DNA of 12,049 nucleotides. It comes from RGIG3528 sp963649295. GTDB taxonomy: Bacteria > Bacillota > Clostridia > Lachnospirales > Lachnospiraceae. Of this stretch, positions 5,626 to 12,049 are shown piece by piece. The position numbers and the translations under genes are program-made. Location of the stretch: positions 1 through 12,049 of the forward strand of contig CAVJHK010000054.1 of the NCBI GenBank assembly GCA_963649295.1, read 5' to 3'. The notes under the pieces were generated by a model. The model saw only the letters and a list, made by a program, of their open reading frames with translations, searched no databases and had not been told where the DNA came from. How positions within the stretch are numbered: position 1 is the first letter of the stretch; every line of letters starts with the position of its first letter.

Positions 5626-8061
5626 ATGAAATTCGGATATTTTGACGACAGCGCGCGCGAATATGTGATCACAACACCGCGCACGCCGCTCCCCTGGATA
5701 AATTATCTTGGAACAAACGGATTTTTCTCGCTCATTTCAAACACGTGCGGCGGATATTCGTTTTATAAGGACGCAAAATTACTTCGTCTCACACGTTACA
5801 GATACAATAACGTGCCTTATGACAACAACGGCAAATATTATTATATCAAAGACGGCGATACGATTTGGAATCCCGGCTGGCAGCCGACAAGGACGGAACT
5901 TGATTCTTACGAATGTCGTCACGGAATAGGATATTCACGATTTTCGTCCGAGAAAAACGGTATAAAGGCAAGCGTTCTCGCATTTGTTCCCGTAAATGAC
6001 AACTGTGAAATAAACCGTCTTACAATCACAAACAATTCGGGCACAGAAAAAAATCTGAAGATTTTCTCTTATGTCGAATGGTGCTTATGGAATGCCGACG
6101 ACGACATGAAAAATTTTCAGAGATTGTTAAGCTGCGGCGAGGTCGAAGTTGAAGGAAGCACGATTTATCACAAGACCGAATACAGAGAGCGCCGCGACCA
6201 CTATGCGTTTTTTTCGGTAAACAGTGAAATCTCGGGCTTTGACACAATCCGTGACGATTTTCTCGGAATGTATAACGGTGCGGATAAGCCGGATGTCGTG
6301 GTACAGGGAAAATGCAAAAATACGGTGGCAAGCGGCTGGTCGCCAGTTGCCGTGCATGAAATTGACCTTGATTTAAAGCCAAATGAAACACGCGAATTTA
6401 TATTTGTGCTCGGATATGCCGAAAACGAGCATGACAAAAAGTGGGAAAAGAAAAATGTCATAAATAAGACGCTCGCAAAAGAGTGCATAGCGCGTTATGA
6501 AACCGTGGCACAGGTGGATAAGGCATTTTTGGAGCTTAAAAATTATTGGGATAATCTCCTTGCCCGCTTTCGGGTATATTCAAAGGACGAAAAACTGAAC
6601 CGTATGGTGAATATATGGAACCAGTATCAATGCATGGTTACGTTCAACATGTCAAGATCTGCGTCCTATTATGAATCGGGAATCGGGCGCGGAATGGGAT
6701 TTCGTGATTCCGCACAGGATTTGCTCGGGTTTGTGCATCTTATTCCCGATCGTGCGCGCGAAAGGATAATCGATATTGCGTCAACGCAATTTGAAGACGG
6801 AAGCGCATATCACCAGTATCAGCCGCTCACCAAGAAGGGAAATTCCGATATCGGAAGCGGATTTAACGATGACCCCTTGTGGCTCATAGCGGGCACAAGC
6901 GCATATGTGAGAGAAACGGGCGATCTGAGTATATTAAAGGAAAGCGTCCCTTATGACAACGATATGTCAAAGGCAACGTCGCTTATGGAACACCTAAAGC
7001 GCTCGTTTGACTATATTATAAATCACAAAGGGCCGAATGACTTACCGTTAATCGGACGTGCCGATTGGAACGACTGCTTAAATTTAAACTGCTTTTCGGA
7101 GCATCCTGGCGAATCGTTCCAGACGTTTGGTCCGTCGGAGGGACCCGTTGCGGAATCCGTATTTATAGGCGGCATGAGTGTCAAATACGGCCTTGAATAT
7201 GCCGATATGGCAGAAGCGCTTGGAGATACTGCGGAAGCCGAGCGCGTAAAAGCAGAAGTCAAAAAGCTTTATGATGCCGTAATGAATGCGGGATGGGACG
7301 GAGAATGGTTTGTGAGAGCCTATGACGCATATGGCCACAAGGTTGGTTCCAAATGCTGCACAGAGGGACAGATATTTATTGAGCCTCAGGGAATGTGCGT
7401 GATGGCAGGTATCGGCATAAAAGAAGGAAATGCCGAAAAGGCCCTTGCGTCCGTAAAAGAAAAGCTTGATACAAAATACGGAATCATGCTTTTGCAGCCC
7501 GCGTATACGGAATACAGATTGGAGCTTGGCGAAATTACTTCCTATCCGCCTGGATACAAAGAAAATGCAGGGATCTTCTGTCATAACAACCCTTGGGTTT
7601 CTATTGCGGAAACCGTTGTCGGACACGGCGACAGGGCATTTGAAATATATAAGAAAACGTGCCCCGCATATATAGAGGATATCAGCGAAATCCACCGCAC
7701 GGAGCCTTATGTTTATTCGCAAATGATTGCGGGCGCCGACGCAAAATTCTTTGGAGAAGCCAAAAACAGCTGGCTCACGGGAACAGCCGCATGGACATTT
7801 ACAAATGTATCACAGTATATTCTGGGAATTTATCCGACGATTAACGGACTTTGCGTTAATCCCTGTGTTCCGAAGGATTTCGGTGATTTTAAGATAGAAA
7901 GAACATACAGGGATGCCGTATATCATATCGAGATCAAAAAAGAATCCGGTACGGAAAAAGGAATAAAGCAACTGATTGTTGACGGAAAAGAAATAAAAGG
8001 CACCGTTATCCCGTACGAAAAAGGCAAAAAGGAATATAATGTAATTGCGGTGATGGGATAA
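5626..8061 (+). CDS. Cellobiose phosphorylase (GH94)
   Basis: This 811-aa cytoplasmic enzyme (no signal peptide) should split cellobiose with phosphate into alpha-D-glucose 1-phosphate and D-glucose (EC 2.4.1.20). The N-terminus (YFDDSAREYVITTPRTPLPW) and spacing match, from memory, characterised cellobiose phosphorylases such as that of Cellvibrio gilvus. A beta-sandwich domain covers about residues 1-290, then a helical linker, an (alpha/alpha)6 barrel from about 325, and a small C-terminal domain. Substrate-binding residues are in GIGRGMGFRDS (R355, R360, D361). The general acid is expected to be D483 in GRADWNDCLN. Phosphate contacts are expected at H653 (GIFCHNNPW) and T718-G719 (SWLTGTAAW). 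The GGAGG site at 5617-5621 supports the start. It lies 16 nt after the permease genes, coupling uptake to phosphorolysis. Related GH94 activities (laminaribiose, chitobiose, cellodextrin) are less likely because similarity to the cellobiose enzyme spans the full length. Confidence 0.94.
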   Translation: MKFGYFDDSAREYVITTPRTPLPWINYLGTNGFFSLISNTCGGYSFYKDAKLLRLTRYRYNNVPYDNNGKYYYIKDGDTIWNPGWQPTRTELDSYECRHGIGYSRFSSEKNGIKASVLAFVPVNDNCEINRLTITNNSGTEKNLKIFSYVEWCLWNADDDMKNFQRLLSCGEVEVEGSTIYHKTEYRERRDHYAFFSVNSEISGFDTIRDDFLGMYNGADKPDVVVQGKCKNTVASGWSPVAVHEIDLDLKPNETREFIFVLGYAENEHDKKWEKKNVINKTLAKECIARYETVAQVDKAFLELKNYWDNLLARFRVYSKDEKLNRMVNIWNQYQCMVTFNMSRSASYYESGIGRGMGFRDSAQDLLGFVHLIPDRARERIIDIASTQFEDGSAYHQYQPLTKKGNSDIGSGFNDDPLWLIAGTSAYVRETGDLSILKESVPYDNDMSKATSLMEHLKRSFDYIINHKGPNDLPLIGRADWNDCLNLNCFSEHPGESFQTFGPSEGPVAESVFIGGMSVKYGLEYADMAEALGDTAEAERVKAEVKKLYDAVMNAGWDGEWFVRAYDAYGHKVGSKCCTEGQIFIEPQGMCVMAGIGIKEGNAEKALASVKEKLDTKYGIMLLQPAYTEYRLELGEITSYPPGYKENAGIFCHNNPWVSIAETVVGHGDRAFEIYKKTCPAYIEDISEIHRTEPYVYSQMIAGADAKFFGEAKNSWLTGTAAWTFTNVSQYILGIYPTINGLCVNPCVPKDFGDFKIERTYRDAVYHIEIKKESGTEKGIKQLIVDGKEIKGTVIPYEKGKKEYNVIAVMG

Positions 8062-8147
8062 TTTTAACCGAATCAATTGAAGCCCTAAAAAAACAGATAA
8101 TTCTTTTTGTGAAAATTACATAAATTTGCCCTTCCGATATGGAAAAC

Positions 8148-8170
8148 GCATGAAAATAATGTTATCATGC
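8148..8170. promoter_or_regulatory. Imperfect inverted repeat and possible -10 upstream of the Thr-Pro protein gene
   Basis: GCATG (8148-8152) and CATGC (8166-8170) are inverted repeats, with inner ATAA (8156-8159) pairing with TTAT (8162-8165) across a TG and a 3-nt bulge on the left. TATCAT at 8163-8168 could be a -10 box, but there is no good -35 element 17 bp upstream. The gap 8062-8199 shows no terminator after the phosphorylase gene, so transcription may simply read through. The element is a weak candidate for a regulated internal promoter. Confidence 0.3.
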
Positions 8171-8199
8171 TGTTATCCTATGTTTGGAGGGCAGTTTTT

Positions 8200-9513
8200 A
8201 TGAAAAAAAACAAAAGGGCAATTGCACGGTTTGTATTTTGTTTTGTGACAATATTTGCCCTTTTCGGAAAGCTTTTTGGGATTAAGGCATATGCAGACGG
8301 CAAAAATGCGATGGCTTTTTCTGTGGAAAATCAAATCAAACTTAAAAAATATGTGATTCCCACCGTGTTACATGAGGGAGATTCGTTCGAACTTAAGGGT
8401 GTGATTGTTTCGGAAAAAGGATGGCTTGATTATATCGGTATAACGGTCTACAAATATGAAATCGAAACAGCATTGTATGCATATGAAAAAATTGTACAGG
8501 AAAAAAAGTTAAATGAATGTGATTTAAGCGACATAAGCAAAAATATTAATTTTGATGCTCTTCCCGTAGGAACTTACGGTATCGAAATTTATGCCGATTC
8601 GGTTGCTGGCGGCGAGGCGTGCTACGGAGTGGTTCTTAATGTTGTTGACAAAGAAAATCCGGAAAGCGTGAGCTTTGTTACGGAAGGACTTGTGCCTGAC
8701 GAAACCATAAAACCCACCTTAACGCCGAGCGGCTCGATAAGTCCGACTTTAAATTTAACCGTAACTCCGACAATAAAGGTGAGTCCGACGATAACTCCCG
8801 CATCGACAGCAAAGGTTACGCCTGTGATAACTGTAACGCCCACGATCAAAGTTACCCCCACAACAACGGCTGCACCTATAATAACAGTTACACAAAAAAT
8901 AACCGTAACTCCCACAGCAAAAATTATTGCAACTCTGACTCCGGTTCCCAAAACAACGGAAATCCCAAAAATAACCGAGAGCCCCAAGACAACGGAAATA
9001 CCAAAAATAACAGAGAGCCCCAAAACAACCGATGCGCCGGCAAAAGACGATATAGCGGGCGGCACATCCGGTAATTCGGACAGCTCCGGCAGTGCGTCAG
9101 CAAATATTTCAACAGATATATCGTCTGATTCATCCGCGGGCACAAATGCCGATAGCGGCTCAACGGTCGGCGCGAATACAGAAACTGATTCATCCGCGGG
9201 TACAAATGCCGATAACGGCTCAACGGTCGGCGCGAATACAGAAACTGATTCATCCGCATGCATAATGCATATATTCATTATTGCGGTTTTGGCAATGTTT
9301 ACGATATATGTTTCGACAAGAAAATTCGCATTAAAGAAAAATGCACCGGACATTAAATTTTATGCGGTTTCCGCAGGCATGTCAGGGATTCTTTTACTCT
9401 TCATGTCTCTCGGAAAATGCACGATTTGCATAATATCGTCGATAATTACCGGAATTGTGACTGCATGTGAAATGCTTTATGTCGCATTCGGAAAAAAGGA
9501 CGGGAAAGAATAA
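8200..9513 (+). CDS. Secreted, membrane-anchored protein with Thr-Pro linker and tandem repeats, function unknown
   Basis: I do not recognise a functional family in this 437-aa protein. A signal peptide covers about residues 1-32 (hydrophobic FVFCFVTIFALFGKLF, probable cleavage after AYA). A roughly 130-residue extracytoplasmic domain follows, ending in a beta-strand pattern (LPVGTYGIEIYADS). Residues about 171-288 form a Thr-Pro linker of VTPT-type units, including two copies of KTTEIPKITESP (251-274). Residues about 289-353 are Ser/Gly/Asp/Asn-rich and carry a 20-residue repeat. Three hydrophobic segments end the protein (about 355-373, 386-405, 408-430), with no LPXTG sorting motif. I chose 8200 over the ATG at 8167 because of GGAGG at 8186-8190 with 9-nt spacing and because it gives a clean signal peptide. 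It sits between two sugar-enzyme genes; a role in surface display or sensing of glycans is only a guess. Confidence 0.8.
   Translation: MKKNKRAIARFVFCFVTIFALFGKLFGIKAYADGKNAMAFSVENQIKLKKYVIPTVLHEGDSFELKGVIVSEKGWLDYIGITVYKYEIETALYAYEKIVQEKKLNECDLSDISKNINFDALPVGTYGIEIYADSVAGGEACYGVVLNVVDKENPESVSFVTEGLVPDETIKPTLTPSGSISPTLNLTVTPTIKVSPTITPASTAKVTPVITVTPTIKVTPTTTAAPIITVTQKITVTPTAKIIATLTPVPKTTEIPKITESPKTTEIPKITESPKTTDAPAKDDIAGGTSGNSDSSGSASANISTDISSDSSAGTNADSGSTVGANTETDSSAGTNADNGSTVGANTETDSSACIMHIFIIAVLAMFTIYVSTRKFALKKNAPDIKFYAVSAGMSGILLLFMSLGKCTICIISSIITGIVTACEMLYVAFGKKDGKE
8950..9030 (+). repeat. 36-bp in-frame tandem repeat (KTTEIPKITESP)
   Basis: Two full 36-bp units (8950-8985 and 8986-9021) and a 9-bp start of a third encode KTTEIPKITESP. 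The copies differ at only a few silent positions, which points to recent slippage or duplication in the linker of the surface protein. Confidence 0.85.
9125..9257 (+). repeat. 60-bp in-frame tandem repeat in the Ser/Gly-rich linker
   Basis: A 60-bp unit, frame-neutral at 20 codons, is present in about 2.2 copies. The first copy occupies 9121-9180 and becomes identical in register from about 9125; the second is 9181-9240; a third begins at 9241 and breaks off after TDSSA at 9257, where the first membrane segment starts. Over the shared core, copies one and two differ at only two positions (C/T at 9141/9201 and G/A at 9155/9215). This suggests a recent duplication. Confidence 0.9.
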
Positions 9514-9557
9514 TCGGTTTAATAAGGAATACGGAAAGGAAAAAGGCAAAAATCGAT

Positions 9558-12049
9558 ATGACTTCACTTTCTGCTTTTTCATTGTCGGATGTGACAATTA
9601 CGGATGAATATTATGAGAATGCTCTGCATAAGGATGCGGATTATCTTTTGGCATTCGATACGGACAGGCTTCTTGCGGGCTTCAGGGAAACTGCGGGGCT
9701 TGATATGAAAGGAAAAACAAGATATTCCGGCTGGGAAACGTCTCTTATCGGCGGACATACGATAGGACACTATATGACCGCGTGTGTGAGAGCATATGAG
9801 ACGCTTTGCAAATATCCCGAAATCCGTCGGAAGCTTCTTGATATACTTGTTTCGCTTACCCGTGGCATAAAAGAGTGTCAGGATAATGTCGGCACCGGAT
9901 TTGTGTTTGGCGCAACGATAATTGACAAATCAAATATCGAAAAGCAATTTGACAATGTCGAAAAAAATCAGACAAATATTACGACTCAGGCCTGGGTTCC
10001 GTGGTATACGATGCACAAGATCATGGAAGGACTTGTGAGCACAGCGGGGATGGATGTGGACGCCTTAAATATTTCGGATGAGGCAGAAAAAGAAAGGCTT
10101 AAGGCTCTCACAGAAACCGCACACAGCGTTGCAAGTAACCTTGCGGACTGGGTATATGGGAGGGTCTCAAAGTGGTCATCCGCAACACGCAGCACCGTAC
10201 TCGGAATAGAATACGGCGGAATGAACGATGTGCTTTATGATACATATCTTCTCACAAATAAGAGCACTCATCTTGAGGCGGCACATATTTTTGACCAGAC
10301 AACATTATTTGAAAAGGTGGCGCGTGCCGACGCGGGCGACAACGTATTAAACAATCTTCATGCAAATACAACTATCCCAAAGTTCCTTGGCGCACTCAAG
10401 AGATATGTTGTGACAGGCGAAAAGGAATATTTAAATTATGCCAAAAAATTTTGGACGCTTGTGGTAAACGATCACTCTTATATCACCGGCGGAAACAGCG
10501 AATGGGAGCACTTCGGCAGGGATGACATACTTGATGCGGAGCGCACAAATTGCAACTGTGAGACGTGCAATTCCTACAATATGCTAAAGCTGACAAAGCT
10601 TCTCTTTATGATTACGGGCGATGTGAAATATGCCGATTGGTATGAGAACACGCTTATAAATTCGATTATGTCGTCTCAAAATCCGGAAAACGGCATGACA
10701 ACCTATTTCCAGCCCATGGCAAGCGGATATTTTAAGGTTTACGGCGAAAGATTCAACAAATTCTGGTGCTGCACAGGCTCCGGAATGGAAAATTTTACAA
10801 AGCTTTCGGAGAGCTTTTATTTTCACAAAGAAACGGAAAATAAGAAATTTTTGGTTATAAATCAATATATTGCGTCGGATCTTGAGACGTCGGATTATGC
10901 TATTTCCGCAAAAGGAGATTTGACACGGTCCGACATCATGACCTATACGGTGAATAAGGATTATGACGGTACAGTTTTGTTCAGGCTTCCCGAGTGGTTA
11001 AAGAAAGATGCCGTAATCACGTTAAACGGGCAAAATGTAGAATATACGGCTGCAGTAATGGCGGACTCAGCCGGGAATACGGAAAAAAATGTAAATACGG
11101 AAAAAGCTGTAAATACGGGAAAAGCTGTAAATACGGATTCAACTTTAAATACGAAAAATGACAATATAACGGAAAATAAGCCCGTAAGTGCAGCCATAAC
11201 CGGCTATGCGGTAATAAGCGAATCTTTAAAAAAAGGCGACGTGATCACGATCAAGCTTCCGATGGGAGTTACAGCTTACAATCTTCCCGACGGCACAAAC
11301 ACATATGCGTTCAAATACGGTCCGTTTGTGCTATCGGCGCTTCTCGGCACAGACGACATGGCAAAAACCACTACCGGCGTGGATGTAACGATTCCGGCGG
11401 CAAGGGTGTTCAGCACAAAATATATTTTGTCGGGTTCCGAAAAGATTACGGTTTATGCGGATTCTGTTTCCGATTATATGGAAAATATCAACACATATAT
11501 GGTGAAAACGAATACATCGGACGGCTTTAGATTTACGCTTACAAATACCGATTCCGAGCTTACTTATGTGATTCATTACAGACAACATAAAGAGCGCTAC
11601 GGAATATATTTCGGATTTACCGATGAGGCGTCGGCACTTTCTTCGCTCGCGGCGCTTTCCGACAAAAAGAATAAGAGAAATGACACTTATCTTCTTGATA
11701 CAGTGCAGCCGGGCTATGGTCAGTATGAAAATGATGAGCTTCATATGATGACGGAAGAGGGCACGGGCTCAATAGGTGAAACATCAGAAAATACGACAAG
11801 AAGAGCCTTAAAGGGCGGAAGCTTTTCTTATACGATGATTGCGGAGATGACAGGCACGGATATTGTACTTACGCTTGACAGTGTGGACAACGGCAAAAAT
11901 CTCACAATCAAGGCGGGCGAAGACATAATTTATACGGGAATTGCGGATTCGGGTGCGGCTATAGGCTATTATGACACCGTAATCGAAATTCCGGAAGACG
12001 TGTTAAAAAAGAACTGTTTTACAAAAAATGTTTCCGGTACGGACAAAAA
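9558..12049 (+). CDS. GH127/GH146-type (DUF1680) beta-L-arabinofuranosidase-like glycoside hydrolase, 3' truncated by window end
   Basis: A frame opens at 9558 and stays open for 830 codons to the window edge, so the C-terminus is missing. Family landmarks are WETSLIGGHTIGHYMTA near the N-terminus, EHF with E317 as likely acid/base, CETC with E335 and C337 as likely zinc ligands, and WCCTGSGMEN with C404-C405, where one cysteine should be the nucleophile and both bind zinc. This matches the cysteine-dependent retaining mechanism known for GH127 HypBA1; CCTGSGMEN looks closer to GH146-like members. Catalytic barrel about 10-440, beta-sandwich about 440-620, then an extra beta domain (about 714-830) as in multi-domain DUF1680 proteins. 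No signal peptide is seen, so it is probably cytoplasmic. A low-complexity repeat insert lies at about 507-541. The ribosome binding site is weak (AAGG 11 nt upstream). It lies 44 nt after the surface-protein gene, probably co-transcribed. Exact substrate is uncertain. Confidence 0.87.
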   Translation, partial: MTSLSAFSLSDVTITDEYYENALHKDADYLLAFDTDRLLAGFRETAGLDMKGKTRYSGWETSLIGGHTIGHYMTACVRAYETLCKYPEIRRKLLDILVSLTRGIKECQDNVGTGFVFGATIIDKSNIEKQFDNVEKNQTNITTQAWVPWYTMHKIMEGLVSTAGMDVDALNISDEAEKERLKALTETAHSVASNLADWVYGRVSKWSSATRSTVLGIEYGGMNDVLYDTYLLTNKSTHLEAAHIFDQTTLFEKVARADAGDNVLNNLHANTTIPKFLGALKRYVVTGEKEYLNYAKKFWTLVVNDHSYITGGNSEWEHFGRDDILDAERTNCNCETCNSYNMLKLTKLLFMITGDVKYADWYENTLINSIMSSQNPENGMTTYFQPMASGYFKVYGERFNKFWCCTGSGMENFTKLSESFYFHKETENKKFLVINQYIASDLETSDYAISAKGDLTRSDIMTYTVNKDYDGTVLFRLPEWLKKDAVITLNGQNVEYTAAVMADSAGNTEKNVNTEKAVNTGKAVNTDSTLNTKNDNITENKPVSAAITGYAVISESLKKGDVITIKLPMGVTAYNLPDGTNTYAFKYGPFVLSALLGTDDMAKTTTGVDVTIPAARVFSTKYILSGSEKITVYADSVSDYMENINTYMVKTNTSDGFRFTLTNTDSELTYVIHYRQHKERYGIYFGFTDEASALSSLAALSDKKNKRNDTYLLDTVQPGYGQYENDELHMMTEEGTGSIGETSENTTRRALKGGSFSYTMIAEMTGTDIVLTLDSVDNGKNLTIKAGEDIIYTGIADSGAAIGYYDTVIEIPEDVLKKNCFTKNVSGTDK
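11076..11147 (+). repeat. 18-bp coding tandem repeat (NTEKAV-like) inside the GH127-type gene
   Basis: Four consecutive 18-bp units start with AATACG at 11076, 11094, 11112 and 11130, with a degenerate AATACG continuing at 11148. They encode NTEKNV, NTEKAV, NTGKAV and NTDSTL. The insert falls in a beta-sandwich loop, between NGQNVEYT and GYAVISESLKKGD, where relatives usually have only a short turn. Codon bias is AT-rich compared with the flanks. Confidence 0.85.

Noticed and set aside
9125..9257. Regular repeat that could be mistaken for a CRISPR array or intergenic satellite
   Set aside because: The units are contiguous without unique spacers, are 20 codons long, and lie in frame in a coding region.
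8622..9353. 243-aa minus-strand open frame rich in Val/Gly/Ile
   Set aside because: Its composition is the mirror of the Thr-Pro and Ser/Gly repeats of the + strand gene, which has a signal peptide and a good ribosome binding site. The frame stays open because the repeats keep phase.

Overview
The window looks like a chromosomal segment of an anaerobic, fibre-degrading Firmicute, most likely Lachnospiraceae (Butyrivibrio/Roseburia/Eubacterium-like). This is inferred from moderate GC, strong GGAGG ribosome binding sites, a Gram-positive lipoprotein-type solute-binding protein, a Thr-Pro linker protein and the sugar gene content. All supported genes lie on the + strand. I see no RNA genes, insertion sequences or CRISPR array.

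Layout. (1) 1-886: the tail of an unknown gene, a 76-aa small protein and a zeta-toxin-family P-loop kinase that overlaps it by 11 bp. This resembles a toxin-antitoxin cassette and is closed by an intrinsic terminator. (2) 838-1195: a regulatory region with a good sigma-A promoter, a LacI-type palindrome over the start site, and many TTTTCG half-sites. (3) 1196-8061: a sugar operon of LacI-family regulator, lipoprotein solute-binding protein, a hairpin in the intergenic gap, two CUT1 permeases (4-bp overlap) and a GH94 cellobiose phosphorylase. There is no ATPase gene. (4) 8200-9513: a secreted, membrane-anchored protein with a Thr-Pro linker, in-frame tandem repeats and three C-terminal membrane segments, of unknown function. 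(5) 9558 to the window end: a long open frame with no stop in the window, a GH127/GH146 (DUF1680) cysteine-type beta-L-arabinofuranosidase relative, truncated by the edge.

How the genes work together (inference). The lipoprotein and two permeases would import cellobiose or short cellodextrins, using an ATPase encoded elsewhere. The phosphorylase would split cellobiose with phosphate into glucose 1-phosphate and glucose, saving ATP. The LacI protein probably represses its own promoter, and hence the operon, until sugar is present. The hairpin after the binding-protein gene would let that protein be made in excess over the permeases. The GH127-type enzyme has no signal peptide and would act in the cytoplasm on arabinofuranosyl oligosaccharides, so the locus may handle more than one plant cell wall sugar.

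Most of the window is a recognisable cellobiose utilisation locus. The least explained parts are the small partner of the zeta toxin, the TTTTCG array, the repeat-bearing surface protein and an 18-bp coding repeat inserted in the GH127-type enzyme.
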